Below the pieces are notes generated by a model that searched no databases, was not told the origin of the DNA, and was given only the letters and a program-made list of their open reading frames with translations. A DNA stretch of 47,579 nt from Acidobacteriaceae bacterium. GTDB taxonomy: Bacteria; Acidobacteriota; Terriglobia; Terriglobales; Acidobacteriaceae. A program made the position numbers and the translations under genes. The stretch is from contig JANXZM010000041.1 in assembly GCA_025355505.1 (NCBI GenBank), positions 1-47,579 of the forward strand, read 5' to 3'. This document shows positions 16,085-25,458 of this stretch, piece by piece (position 1 is the stretch's first letter; each line of letters starts with the position of its first letter).

Positions 16085-17353
16085 TTAGCGATTGACCGCG
16101 GCAGCCTGTCCGAGACTGGCAAGACGCAGGCGTGCCTGCTCCGAACCATTGGCGTGGAGCGCAGCGGAGTCTTTCAGATAGCGCTCGGCGGCGGTTTGGT
16201 CGCCAAGCTTCAACGCGATTTCGCCGGCGTGATCCAGGAGGCTGGCGTCGCGGATACCGATTGCCAGGGCGGTTTCGATTTGCTTGCGAGCTTCCGTGTC
16301 CTGACCGTTGACGTGCAGCGCCCAGGCATAAGCGTCAAGCGTGTACACGTCGTGACGCCATGCGTATTCCTGTTGCGCGACTTTCAGTGCTTGGGCTGGC
16401 TGTTGCGCGTGATCGGCATAGTAGAAGACCAGGTCGTGATTGGAGTTATCCTTACGGATTGATTCTGCCAACGACTGGGCCTCAAACTCGGCGAAAGTCT
16501 TTTTCGCCTCGTCTTCGCGACCTGCGAGTTTTAGCGCTTCGGCGAGATCGTAAAGATTCTCGGCGTGCGGGGTGGCCTGATAGCGCTGTTGCATCAACAC
16601 CACGGCGTCTTCATAGCGCTTCTGCGCGATGCGAACCTTGGCCAGATTTCCCTGGGCGTAGTAATAGCCGGGAAAAATGATCAGCGCCTGCTTCAGAATG
16701 TTGTCTGCCTCGTCCGTTTTTCCCGCTACGAAACGCAGATGGCCCATCTGGCTGAGAATCCAGGCGCGGTCTTCGGTTTCGGTGGGCGGAGTGGCTTTAT
16801 AAGCGATGTCCAGTAATTCGTATGCGCCGTCTACGTCGCCGAACAGTTCGCGCAAGTAAGCGGCGCGCGTCAAGCCGGGCAGGTTACCCGGGCGCAGATT
16901 TAGCATCCATTGGACGGCGTTTTCTGCTTCTTCGTATTTGCCCAGTTCGGCATTCGCGTCGCTCATGAAGCCATAGACCAGAACGTCGTCTGGATTTTTT
17001 TTGTTCAAAGCTTTCGCGGCTTCGAGGGCAGAGGGAAATTCGTGGCGGCCGAGCAACAGCCAGACGTGGATTTTCCCGCTCTCCAAGTTGCCAGGAGCAA
17101 GTTCGAGGGATTTTTTCAATGCATCTTCGGCCTGACTGTAGCAACTGGAGTCGGAGGTTTCCCGAGCGCGGCGCGAGAGGGCGATGGCGAGCTGGTTGTA
17201 GCCCGCAAACTGGCCGGGCTTATTCTCGATTTCCTTTCTGGCGGCGGCCATGCTTTGCTCAGCGGGGGAGAGTTGCAAGGCGGGCATGGGAGAGTTTTGC
17301 GCCGGCGCGTAGAGGGCAAAACTGAAGGTCAGAAGAGCAACTTTCGCTTTCAT
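16085..17353 (-). CDS. Exported TPR protein, second of a paralogous pair
   Basis: A 422-residue protein. The ATG at 17353 is chosen because GAGGA lies 6 bases ahead and the signal peptide MKAKVALLTFSFALYAPAQ starts there; the longer frame upstream has no such features. TPR-like repeats fill the rest. ARETSDSSCYSQAEDALKK and RHDVYTLDAYAWALHVNG correspond to stretches of the downstream TPR protein, so the two arose by duplication. It lies downstream of the DUF4331 gene, separated by a terminator-like hairpin, and 114 bases upstream of its paralogue. Confidence 0.82.
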   Translation of the reverse strand: MKAKVALLTFSFALYAPAQNSPMPALQLSPAEQSMAAARKEIENKPGQFAGYNQLAIALSRRARETSDSSCYSQAEDALKKSLELAPGNLESGKIHVWLLLGRHEFPSALEAAKALNKKNPDDVLVYGFMSDANAELGKYEEAENAVQWMLNLRPGNLPGLTRAAYLRELFGDVDGAYELLDIAYKATPPTETEDRAWILSQMGHLRFVAGKTDEADNILKQALIIFPGYYYAQGNLAKVRIAQKRYEDAVVLMQQRYQATPHAENLYDLAEALKLAGREDEAKKTFAEFEAQSLAESIRKDNSNHDLVFYYADHAQQPAQALKVAQQEYAWRHDVYTLDAYAWALHVNGQDTEARKQIETALAIGIRDASLLDHAGEIALKLGDQTAAERYLKDSAALHANGSEQARLRLASLGQAAAVNR

Positions 17354-17423
17354 GATGTTCCTCATTTCGATTACAACCAGATCATCGCATTCCCCGTAGG
17401 CACGGGTTCCCTGCCTGCGGCGC

Positions 17424-17439
17424 ACGCGGCAAGCCGCGT
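17424..17439. repeat. Palindrome ACGCGGC-AA-GCCGCGT
   Basis: A perfect 7-bp inverted repeat with a two-base loop. The same arms recur at 26790-26811 (GAGACGCGGC-TT-GCCGCGTCTC). It is a member of a small intergenic palindrome family. Confidence 0.6.
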
Positions 17440-17448
17440 CCTTAAGGG

Positions 17449-17486
17449 AAAAACGCGGCCGCCGTTACGGTTTTGGTAACGGCGGC
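17449..17486 (-). terminator. Rho-independent terminator or attenuator after the DUF4331 gene
   Basis: On the minus strand an 11-bp stem (GCCGCCGTTAC and GTAACGGCGGC, 7-base loop) is followed within a few bases by TTTTT. It begins 12 bases after the DUF4331 stop. The TPR genes lie beyond it, so they would be expressed by read-through or by their own promoter, at a lower level than DUF4331. Confidence 0.7.
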
Positions 17487-17497
17487 GCGCAAGTTAG

Positions 17498-18988
17498 CTA
17501 CTGAACGGGGCAAATGCCGTTGGGTTGTCCGGAGCAGCCTGCTTGTCCGGGGCCTATGTGAACTGAGTTGCGCCCGTTGTTGGCGGGCATCACATAGGGA
17601 AAGGTAGCGCCATAGCCTTCCGGATTGAACTGGACGCCGTCGCCAATGCGCGTCCCGTACTTCGTTCCATCCACAAGGATTCCCGCCACTGCCCGCGAAG
17701 CGATATCTACGACATCGTCGATGGGGCGGCGTCCGTTAGGGAAGCCGGCGTTGTCACCGACGAGGAAGCCGAGACGTTTCTGGCTCCCAACGGGGGTCGG
17801 AGGAATGCCGGTGTTGAGCCGAAGCAGGTCGGCAACTGGCCCGGCGTCGTTGGGTCCGCAACCGGGACAGATCGGCGCCTCATATTGAACCAGGAGCAGC
17901 AAGTCGGTGCGGGGCGGCGGAGCCACTGGAATCCCAAGCGATCCAAAAACCGCGGCCAGCACAGGATTAAGAACGAAGCTCGCGAACTGCGAGTCGTTTT
18001 TGGGGTCGTCCCTACTGAAGCGGTCTTTTGATCCGGTTCCAATGATCAGTTCGTTGATCAGGGGATTGCCTTCGCGTTGTACCTGCTGGAATGCGCCAGA
18101 ATTCAAATCTTTGAATGGGGACTGGCGCACGGTGAGTCTGGGCCGCGAGGTCGCGCCATAGGTTCCGATAACGGCTTGCTTCTCGCCGGCAGGATGGATT
18201 TTGCCGTCCACCGTCAGCATGGAGGTCGGGACTTCCAGCACAATGGAGTTGACGTTGAACCCGGCGACCGCGTCGGGAGAGTAGTTGTGAGTGTCGTCGG
18301 CATCCTCGGCGGCAGGAAGCACGCCACCGACTCCCATACGGAAATTGAGCGAATCAAAGGCCGCGCCCAGGTCGATGAAGAAAGGATCATCGGCCGTACC
18401 CGCCCACACGCTCAAGTTGTTGTTCAGGGTATAGATTCCCTGGTTGAATAACGCCTGGTAATTCGGCATGGTCCGCGGGCCGACATTCGAAGGCACCGCG
18501 TAGAGTGTCTGATCACAGCTCAGGCAGGTCGAGACTCCATTTTTCACCATGGTCACGGTGTAGGTCTGGCGGAGGCTTAGTCCCTTGGAACCTGGACCAC
18601 TCAGCGAAGTAATGGGTGGAATGCCCGCGATGCCACCGACAAAGCCGGTAAACAAGCCGGGCAGCCGGATCTCGGTCTTGAAGCGGAACTGAAAGGTGAC
18701 ATCCTCTACTCCATCCTGATTGTTGTCGACCTTCATTTCGTAAAGCACGTTGGGATCGAAGGGAAAGTAGTTGGGACCGTTGGCCGGTTCGAGGAACGGG
18801 TCCACATTGAGGATCATGGTGACCCGGTCGGGATGGTTGTAACTGACAAAGGCGTACCAGTCAGTAATGTCCGCAGTACGGTCGAGCGCGGTAACGGGGG
18901 CCTCGCGATGACTGGATGCCAACATACTGGCCGGAGCCAGAATGAAAAGCGCCATGGCGAGGGTCACACAAGACTTAAAATTCTTCAT
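17498..18988 (-). CDS. Exported DUF4331 family protein
   Basis: A 496-residue protein with a signal peptide (MKNFKSCVTLAMALFILAP, cleavage near MLA-SS). The mature N-terminus SSHREAPVTALDRTADITDWYAFVS carries the hallmark of DUF4331: HREAP followed by an aspartate-rich D-x-x-D-W-Y-A-F. The family is predicted to be extracytoplasmic and has no established function. The ATG is preceded by AGAGGT. It heads a minus-strand cluster with two TPR proteins and two nickel/cobalt-type transporters, suggesting envelope metal or ligand handling. An intrinsic terminator follows at once. Four cysteines near the middle occur as TCLSC, and PICPGCGP lies further on; these may form disulfides or bind metal. Confidence 0.85.
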   Translation of the reverse strand: MKNFKSCVTLAMALFILAPASMLASSHREAPVTALDRTADITDWYAFVSYNHPDRVTMILNVDPFLEPANGPNYFPFDPNVLYEMKVDNNQDGVEDVTFQFRFKTEIRLPGLFTGFVGGIAGIPPITSLSGPGSKGLSLRQTYTVTMVKNGVSTCLSCDQTLYAVPSNVGPRTMPNYQALFNQGIYTLNNNLSVWAGTADDPFFIDLGAAFDSLNFRMGVGGVLPAAEDADDTHNYSPDAVAGFNVNSIVLEVPTSMLTVDGKIHPAGEKQAVIGTYGATSRPRLTVRQSPFKDLNSGAFQQVQREGNPLINELIIGTGSKDRFSRDDPKNDSQFASFVLNPVLAAVFGSLGIPVAPPPRTDLLLLVQYEAPICPGCGPNDAGPVADLLRLNTGIPPTPVGSQKRLGFLVGDNAGFPNGRRPIDDVVDIASRAVAGILVDGTKYGTRIGDGVQFNPEGYGATFPYVMPANNGRNSVHIGPGQAGCSGQPNGICPVQ

Positions 18989-19599
18989 GGGATTGACCTC
19001 TTGGTATTGAATTTGTGGACGATGTCCCCTTGGAACGGAGCTGCCCCAAGCGCGGCGACGCGACTGGTGCAGATAGGCAATGGGCTCCGTCTACAACCCT
19101 AGTACGGATGGGATTAAAGAATGGATTGGTGGAGTTAGTAGGGATCGAAGCCTGTCGTCGCCCGCTCAGGGCGGATTCGTAACCCTTCAGGTCCCTTCTC
19201 ATCGCCCGACAAAAAAAGCACAGACAGCGCCGTCTGCCTGTTCACTTTCGTACTTTCGCACAGGTATCGGTCTTGTCCAAAATCATGGTTTCGGCTTCTG
19301 CGATCTAAGGTTTTTACTCAAGCGGTTATTTCGTACAGGCCGGATTGGATGTCTGTGACGGCGGTCACCGGCTGGGTGTGATGAAAAAGGTCAGCTCAGT
19401 GGGAATCGCAATCCAGCGCATCATGCGGAGGGATGAGCGGTCTTCCGGCTGTGCGCGCGCTTCCATCGGCAGAAAATTCCCGCCCAAGCGGAGCTTGAGC
19501 GGGGCACCCTCCGAATCACGGGGCACTCGGACGCGATCTTTGCGTTTGCGATGTCAGCGGAATGGTTTGATAATGGACTGATCGTCAGGCACCTATCCA
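18989..19599. other. Divergent intergenic region with an interspersed repeat
   Basis: About 610 bases between the divergent DUF4331 and pseudouridine synthase genes. No supported gene was seen. The only recognised element is the 47-base repeat at 19342-19388, with its internal GTGAC-GTCAC palindrome. Promoters for both genes must lie here, but none was recognised with confidence. Confidence 0.55.
19342..19388 (+). repeat. 47-base interspersed repeat, copy B
   Basis: Identical at 42 of 47 positions to the reverse complement of 11087-11133. It contains TGTGACGGCGGTCACC (19354-19369), a CRP-like palindrome of the same form as the site at 10309. Confidence 0.65.
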
Positions 19600-20391
19600 A
19601 TGAAGAAACTTCCACGAAAGGCTCGGAGCCGTACGGGAAAGCCGGATCGGGTTTCGGCCCCCACGAAGTCGGCAAAAGAAGACCGGCGCCGGCCTCGTTT
19701 CTCCCGTGAACTTTCCGTGCTTTACGAAGACGATGCCGTGGTGGTTCTCGACAAAGCGGCCGGACTTCTGGCTGTGCCGGTTGAGGGCTCCGATACTCCG
19801 TCGGCGTTGTCTCTGCTGTCCGCAAAACTCAAGCTGAAGAGACAACAAGCCTTGATCGTGCACCGCATCGACCGTTTTGCCTCCGGGGCTCTGCTGTTTG
19901 CTAAGACCGGCCCAGATCGAAACGCGCTGGTGCGACAGTTTCTCGACCATACTCCCGTAAGGCAGTATCTCGCGGTAGTGCGCGGCCGCATCGAGGTTGA
20001 GGCAGGGACGCTGGTGCACTATTTTCGACGGGAAGGAATGTTTCAACAGTTGCGCACGGCGAGAGACCCCCGCGCGACTCGTGCCGAACTTCGATATTCC
20101 GTCGAACGCCTTTTTGCGGATGCTTCGCTGGTGCGGGTTGAGCTGGTGACGGGATTGCAGAATCAGATTCGAGTGCAATTTTCGGCGATGGGCCACCCGG
20201 TTATCGGCGACAGAAAATACCACCCGGCGGAATCGTCGGAGCCGCTCATTGCTCGCGTTGCTCTTCATGCCGCGTACCTTCAGTTTGTCCATCCCCGCTC
20301 GGGAAAGAGCGTCTCGATTGACTGCAAAGTGCCCGCCGATTTTCAGAATTTGATTCGGAAATTATCGCGAACAAGCCGTGCGCGCCGGTAA
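19600..20391 (+). CDS. RluA-family pseudouridine synthase
   Basis: A 263-residue cytoplasmic RNA-modifying enzyme that isomerises uridine in rRNA or tRNA. The catalytic motif HRIDRFASG holds the essential aspartate (canonical HRLDxxTSG). YEDDAVVVLDKAAGLLAVP and GLQNQIRVQFSAMGHPVIGDRKY are further family motifs. It has a basic N-terminal extension of about 37 residues and lacks an S4 domain. The Shine-Dalgarno is weak, so the start may be off by a few codons. The target nucleotide cannot be assigned. Confidence 0.85.
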   Translation: MKKLPRKARSRTGKPDRVSAPTKSAKEDRRRPRFSRELSVLYEDDAVVVLDKAAGLLAVPVEGSDTPSALSLLSAKLKLKRQQALIVHRIDRFASGALLFAKTGPDRNALVRQFLDHTPVRQYLAVVRGRIEVEAGTLVHYFRREGMFQQLRTARDPRATRAELRYSVERLFADASLVRVELVTGLQNQIRVQFSAMGHPVIGDRKYHPAESSEPLIARVALHAAYLQFVHPRSGKSVSIDCKVPADFQNLIRKLSRTSRARR

Positions 20392-20691
20392 GTACGTGAT
20401 CCGTCCGGCGATCGAGACGAGGACTGCGACCGCGTCACTCGGAAGCAATCCGGTCTTAGGCGACGCTGATGTTGCCATGCCTTGGAACCACATGGGACTG
20501 CACTCTGGAGAGCGGGCTTGCCACGTCTCTAGAGGTAGGGGCGGCAGACAGCAGTGTCCGCCCTACACTACGAACTGATTCATGCGGTGGAGGGGCGGGG
20601 GCGTCTTCTGGCCGACCCCGCTTTATAAACCACGCTTTATAATAGATAGGTTCGGTCGCGAGTTTTGATCCGTCTGTAGTGCCAGGGGAAG
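20392..20691. other. Upstream region of uvrA with palindromic repeats
   Basis: 300 bases. A palindromic repeat (20535-20566) and a second GC-rich repeat start (about 20586) are followed by CTTTATAAACCACG and CTTTATAATAG, a short direct repeat. TATAAT at 20638-20643 is a possible -10 element for uvrA, but no good -35 was seen. No acidobacterial LexA box was recognised. Confidence 0.45.
20535..20566. repeat. Palindromic repeat GTAGGG...CCCTAC
   Basis: Arms GTAGGGGCGG and CCGCCCTAC around a core containing AGACA and TGT. Related to the element at 10985-11004. Confidence 0.5.
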
Positions 20692-23631
20692 ATGTCGACA
20701 GATAGCATTGTGGTTCGCGGGGCCCGGGTTCATAACCTCAAAAACATTGATTTTGAGATCGAGCACAACGCTCTGACCGTGGTCACAGGTGTGTCCGGTT
20801 CGGGCAAGTCATCGCTTGCTTTCGATACAATCTATGCCGAAGGTCAGCGCCGCTACGTCGAGTCGCTCTCCGCATACGCGCGCCAGTTTCTGGAGCGGAT
20901 TGAGAAGCCCGACGTCGATCTGATTGACGGCATCGCGCCTGCCGTTGCTATCAAGCAGAAGAACTCTACGCGCAATCCGCGATCTACTGTCGCTACCGCC
21001 ACCGAGATTTTCGATTACCTGCGGCTGCTCTTCGCCAGGGTCGGACGTACTTACTGTCTGCTATGCGGGCAGGAAGTGAAAAAAGATACGGTGGACGAAG
21101 TCATCGACCGTCTGCTCGCTTTGGGCGACGGTACTCGGCTGAATGTGTTCTTTCCGATTCAGGTACACCTGCCCGCTGCCGTAGAAACAAATATTAAGAA
21201 GCCTCGCGGAAAGAAAAAGCCAGCCGAGTCGAATCTGCCCTCGGACGCGATTAAGGCGCGCCTGTTCGATCTGCGTAAACGCGGCTTCAACCGCATCTTT
21301 CAGAACGGACAGATCTTCGAGTTTTCGACTCCGGAATCGCTGCTCGACATTAAGTTTTCAGAACCTGTTTTCGGCTTGGTGGATCGTCTGGCGGTCTCCG
21401 CCGACCAGCGCTCGCGGATTGTCGATGCGGTCGAGATTGGCTATCGCGAGGCGGGTGAAGTCATATTCGAAACCGCGCGTCGGGTTGGGGATGGGGGCGG
21501 CGATGGCGAAACTCCTCAGCGGCTGCGATTTTCCCATCGCTTCGAGTGCAAGAACGACGGTAGCCGCTACGAAGAGCCCGAACCGCGCCTGTTTTCATTC
21601 AACAATCCTTACGGCGCCTGCCCGCGTTGCCAGGGCTTCGGCAACACCATCGATTTCGATCTCAACCTCGTCATCCCGGACAAAAGCAAGACGCTGAATG
21701 AAGGCGCCATCGAACCCTGGACTAAGCCAAAGTACAGGCCGCTGTTCACGGAGCTTAAGCGCTTCGCGCGCCAAGCCGAAATTCCGCTGGACGTGCCCTG
21801 GTATGAGCTGGATGCGGGGCAGCAGAAGTCGATCGTCGATGGTGACGGCAGTTTCAGCGGCGTCCGTGGCTTCTTTCATCTTCTTGAGCGCAAGAAGTAC
21901 AAGCTGCACGTGCGCGTGTTTCTCAGCCGTTATCGCGGATACTCGCTTTGCTCCGCTTGCGGGGGAACGCGCCTGCGGGTGGAAGCGCGCCAGGTAAAGA
22001 TCGATGGCAAGAATATTTGCGAGGTGTGCAGTATGACAGTCGAAGGGGCAGCCCGCTTCTTCGGTCAACTCACGCTCTCGACCGAGCAAGCCGCGATTGC
22101 CGAAAAGCTTCTGATCGAACTTCAGGAACGCCTGCGTTTTCTCAACGAAGTCGGGCTTGAGTATCTGACGCTTGACCGTCTCGCTTCCACACTATCGGGC
22201 GGCGAAGCGCAGCGCATTCAGCTCGCAACTTCTCTCGGTTCGCGTCTGGTCGGCACACTGTACGTTCTCGACGAGCCTTCGATCGGGCTGCACAGCCGCG
22301 ATACGCACCGGCTCATCAAGATCCTCCACGACCTGCGCGATCTGGGAAATACGATCCTCGTGGTTGAGCACGATCCCGATATCATGCGCGCCGCCGACCG
22401 CATTCTCGACCTCGGGCCGGGCGCCGGAGAGAATGGCGGAAAAGTCGTTGGCGCCGGCACCTATAGCGAGATCATAAAGATGCCGCACTCGCTCACCGGC
22501 CGTTACCTCGCCGACGAAATTCACATCCAGATTCCTTCGAAGCGGCGGCAGCCTGGGTCACATAAACTTCGCATCACCGGCGCCCGTGCGCACAACCTGA
22601 AGCACATTGATCTGGAAATCCCGCTGGACATGCTGGTTGCAATTACCGGTGTCTCGGGCTCGGGAAAATCTTCGCTGCTGCATGATGTGCTCTACCAGGC
22701 GTTGGCCATAGCCAAGCGGCAGACTACCGGCGGCGCATCCGCTATTTTGTGGGACGACATCGAAGGCGACGAGTATCTCGACGAGGTCATCCTGGTCGAT
22801 CAATCGCCCATCGGCCGCACTCCGCGCTCGAATCCGGTCACCTATATCAAGGCTTTCGACATCATCCGCGAACTGTTTGCGTCGCTGCCGGAAGCGCAGA
22901 AGCGCGGCTTCCCTGCCGGACATTTCTCCTTCAACGTCCCCGGAGGCCGCTGCGAAAACTGCCAGGGTGACGGCACCGTCACCGTCGAGATGCAGTTTCT
23001 GGCCGACGTGGAACTGATCTGCGACGAATGCAAAGGCTCACGCTACAAGCCGCAGGTGCTCGAAATACACTACAAAGGCAAGAGCATTCACGAAGTTTTG
23101 AACCTCACGATTCGCGAAGCGCTCAAGTTTTTCGCCGACTTTCCGCGGCTCACGGAAAAATTGCGGGTGATGGACGAAGTTGGGCTCGGCTACCTACGCC
23201 TCGGGCAGTCGGCGACCACGCTCTCGGGAGGCGAAGCGCAGCGCATGAAGCTGGCTGCGCACCTCCAGCCCGGCGCCCGTTCGGCCAGTCGCCCCGCGGA
23301 GGACGGTGATGGGCCCAAGCGCAAGCGCCGCATGCTTTACATTTTCGACGAACCTACTACCGGCCTGCACTTCGACGATGTCAGCAAACTACTTTCCGCT
23401 TTTCGGCGTCTAATCGAAGCGGGAGGCTCCATCGTCGTCATCGAGCACAATCTCGAAGTGATCAAAACGGCTGACTGGGTCATCGATCTCGGTCCGGAAG
23501 GCGGCGATCGCGGTGGGAACCTCGTCGGCGTCGGCACGCCCGAAGCGATCGCGGAACTGGAAAACTCTTACACTGGACATTACCTGAAGCGGGTCTTGAA
23601 CGGAAACGGCGTGCGCAATGACAACCATTAA
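20692..23631 (+). CDS. uvrA: Excinuclease ABC subunit A
   Basis: The DNA-damage sensor ATPase of nucleotide excision repair, acting with UvrB and UvrC. It has 979 residues with two ABC ATPase halves: Walker [10 protein letters not shown] at about 33 and again at about 652, and LSGGEAQR signatures at about 501 and 843. The C-terminal zinc module is complete (CENC at 753, CDEC at 776). In the N-terminal zinc module the first pair reads CKND instead of C-x2-C, while the second pair (CPRC) is kept. A 20-residue basic insert (near [13 protein letters not shown]) precedes the second Walker B. Its last 14 bases overlap the following TPR gene, so the repair gene is translationally linked to an envelope protein. 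Confidence 0.97.
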   Translation: MSTDSIVVRGARVHNLKNIDFEIEHNALTVVTGVSGSGKSSLAFDTIYAEGQRRYVESLSAYARQFLERIEKPDVDLIDGIAPAVAIKQKNSTRNPRSTVATATEIFDYLRLLFARVGRTYCLLCGQEVKKDTVDEVIDRLLALGDGTRLNVFFPIQVHLPAAVETNIKKPRGKKKPAESNLPSDAIKARLFDLRKRGFNRIFQNGQIFEFSTPESLLDIKFSEPVFGLVDRLAVSADQRSRIVDAVEIGYREAGEVIFETARRVGDGGGDGETPQRLRFSHRFECKNDGSRYEEPEPRLFSFNNPYGACPRCQGFGNTIDFDLNLVIPDKSKTLNEGAIEPWTKPKYRPLFTELKRFARQAEIPLDVPWYELDAGQQKSIVDGDGSFSGVRGFFHLLERKKYKLHVRVFLSRYRGYSLCSACGGTRLRVEARQVKIDGKNICEVCSMTVEGAARFFGQLTLSTEQAAIAEKLLIELQERLRFLNEVGLEYLTLDRLASTLSGGEAQRIQLATSLGSRLVGTLYVLDEPSIGLHSRDTHRLIKILHDLRDLGNTILVVEHDPDIMRAADRILDLGPGAGENGGKVVGAGTYSEIIKMPHSLTGRYLADEIHIQIPSKRRQPGSHKLRITGARAHNLKHIDLEIPLDMLVAITGVSGSGKSSLLHDVLYQALAIAKRQTTGGASAILWDDIEGDEYLDEVILVDQSPIGRTPRSNPVTYIKAFDIIRELFASLPEAQKRGFPAGHFSFNVPGGRCENCQGDGTVTVEMQFLADVELICDECKGSRYKPQVLEIHYKGKSIHEVLNLTIREALKFFADFPRLTEKLRVMDEVGLGYLRLGQSATTLSGGEAQRMKLAAHLQPGARSASRPAEDGDGPKRKRRMLYIFDEPTTGLHFDDVSKLLSAFRRLIEAGGSIVVIEHNLEVIKTADWVIDLGPEGGDRGGNLVGVGTPEAIAELENSYTGHYLKRVLNGNGVRNDNH

Positions 23632-25003
23632 AATACTCGTGGAGCGCAGGGCGCCCTCGCCCGGCAACCGCATGAACCGCCCGATCAGCAAAGCGGTGCT
23701 GGTCATGGTCGTCGCGGTGACCGCCTGCGCCGCCGCCTTCGCGCAAACCCACACCACCATCCGTCATCACAGGGAAATCGTCACCGAGCAGCCCCCAGAA
23801 ATTGCACAGGCCGAAGATGCCATCCAGAAGAACGATTTGCCCGGCGCAGAGACGCTGCTGAAAAAAGCGATCGATCACGATGCCAACAATTATCAGGCAT
23901 GGTTCGATCTTGGATTCGTACTGAACCGCCTCAGCCGCGCCGACGAATCTATCGCCGCGTATCGCAAGTCCGTCGCCGCCAAGCCCGACGTTTTTGAATC
24001 GAACCTCAACCTGGGCCTGATGCTCGTCCGCGCCAATAGTCCCGAGGCTGAGCAATTCCTGCGCGCTGCCACTGGCCTCAAGCCCACGGCTCAAGTTGAA
24101 GAAGGTCAGGCCCGGGCCTGGCTCGCACTCGCGCATCTGCTCGAAGGTAGAAAGCCGCAAGACGCACTCCAGGCTTACCGCAAAGCCTCCGAGCTCACGC
24201 CGAAGGATCCCGAGCCCCATCTCTCCGCCGGTCTGCTGCACGAACGGCAAAAAGAATTCTCCGATGCCGAAGCTGAATACAAACAGGTGCTGACGCTCGA
24301 TCCGCGCTCGATTGATCCGCACACCAAGGAAGCCGCAATCGGCCTTACCAATCTGTACATGAAGTCCGGCCGCCTCGGCGACGCCGAACCGCTGCTGCAC
24401 CGACTGGCCGCCGAGCGCCCCGACGATGCCGGCATTCATCTCCAACTGGGGCGCGTACTCGCTGCGCAAGGCAACAGAGACGATGCCATCGCGGAAATCC
24501 AGACGGCGCTGAAACTCGCTCCAGCGGACGCCGAGGCGCAGCGGGAAATTGCCGACCTTTATGCAAGTGCCGGGAAAAATGATCTCGCAGAAAGCGCGTA
24601 TCGCGCCCTGGTCACTGCCCAGCCGAAAGACGCGGAATTACATCGTGGGCTGGGGAAGGCTCTGCTGCTGCAGAAGAAATTCCCGGAAGCGCAACAGGAG
24701 TTTCTGGTGGCGGTGCGGCTGAAGCGCGATTGGCCCGATGTCTACATCGATCTGGCGTTTGCGGCGAGCGAGAACAAGAACTACGAACTCGCGATCCGAG
24801 CGCTCAATGGGCGCACCATGTTAAATGCGGAGATGCCTGCAATCTGTTTTTTTCTTCGGGCCTCCGCTTATGACCACTTACGCGACTACAAACATGCCTC
24901 ACTCGATTATCATCGCTTTCTGGATGTTGCTAACGGGAAGTATCCCGATCAGGAGTGGCAGGCTACACACCGCCTGATCGCCATTGAACCGAAGAATCGT
25001 TGA
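23618..25003 (+). CDS. Exported TPR protein overlapping uvrA
   Basis: A 461-residue protein. The frame opens at an ATG inside the end of uvrA, but a second ATG at 23672 begins a better signal peptide (MNRPISKAVLVMVVAVTACAA). Neither has a strong ribosome site, so the start is uncertain. About eight TPR units follow, such as YQAWFDLGFVLNRLSRADESI and GIHLQLGRVLAAQGNRDDAI. It is probably periplasmic or surface-associated and mediates protein contacts. Two small exported proteins follow within a few bases, so the four genes from uvrA on form one transcription unit. Confidence 0.85.
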   Translation: MTTIKILVERRAPSPGNRMNRPISKAVLVMVVAVTACAAAFAQTHTTIRHHREIVTEQPPEIAQAEDAIQKNDLPGAETLLKKAIDHDANNYQAWFDLGFVLNRLSRADESIAAYRKSVAAKPDVFESNLNLGLMLVRANSPEAEQFLRAATGLKPTAQVEEGQARAWLALAHLLEGRKPQDALQAYRKASELTPKDPEPHLSAGLLHERQKEFSDAEAEYKQVLTLDPRSIDPHTKEAAIGLTNLYMKSGRLGDAEPLLHRLAAERPDDAGIHLQLGRVLAAQGNRDDAIAEIQTALKLAPADAEAQREIADLYASAGKNDLAESAYRALVTAQPKDAELHRGLGKALLLQKKFPEAQQEFLVAVRLKRDWPDVYIDLAFAASENKNYELAIRALNGRTMLNAEMPAICFFLRASAYDHLRDYKHASLDYHRFLDVANGKYPDQEWQATHRLIAIEPKNR

Positions 25004-25008
25004 CCGCC

Positions 25009-25458
25009 ATGCGCCGACTTGCCTTTACCATGCTTTTCCTCGCAATCGTGTCCGCCTACGGCGCCGCCAGGGACGAGACCGTAGACGGACTGAAATCACG
25101 CTTCGAAAGCGCGCATCCCGAGGACCGCCCCGAACTCGGCATCCAGATCGCACGGCATCAGCTTCGCAATGCTGACAAGCTCTACAGCGATGGCAAGGTC
25201 GAGCAGGCCAGCGCCGCCGTCGAGGACATCGTTAGCTACTGCGAGAAAGCCCGCGACGCGGCAACGCACACCAGGAAGCACCTCAAGAATGTGGAGATCG
25301 ATGTGCGAAAAATCGCGGAGAAGCTGCGTGACATCAAGCGCACTCTCGCCTTCGACGACCAGCCCCCGGTCGAACACGCCATCCGGCGCCTCGAAGATGT
25401 TCGCACCACGTTGCTCAAAGAAATGTTCGCCAAGGACAACAAGAAGGAGAAGAAATGA
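25009..25458 (+). CDS. Small exported protein of unknown function
   Basis: A 149-residue protein. The ATG at 25009 starts a signal peptide (MRRLAFTMLFLAIVSAYGA). A TTG nine bases earlier overlaps the upstream stop and is a possible alternative. The mature part is helical and highly charged, with a likely coiled-coil between about residues 70 and 145 (KHLKNVEIDVRKIAEKLRD). It ends in a lysine-rich tail (KDNKKEKK). No family was recognised. The stop overlaps the next start by four bases. Confidence 0.7.
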   Translation: MRRLAFTMLFLAIVSAYGAARDETVDGLKSRFESAHPEDRPELGIQIARHQLRNADKLYSDGKVEQASAAVEDIVSYCEKARDAATHTRKHLKNVEIDVRKIAEKLRDIKRTLAFDDQPPVEHAIRRLEDVRTTLLKEMFAKDNKKEKK

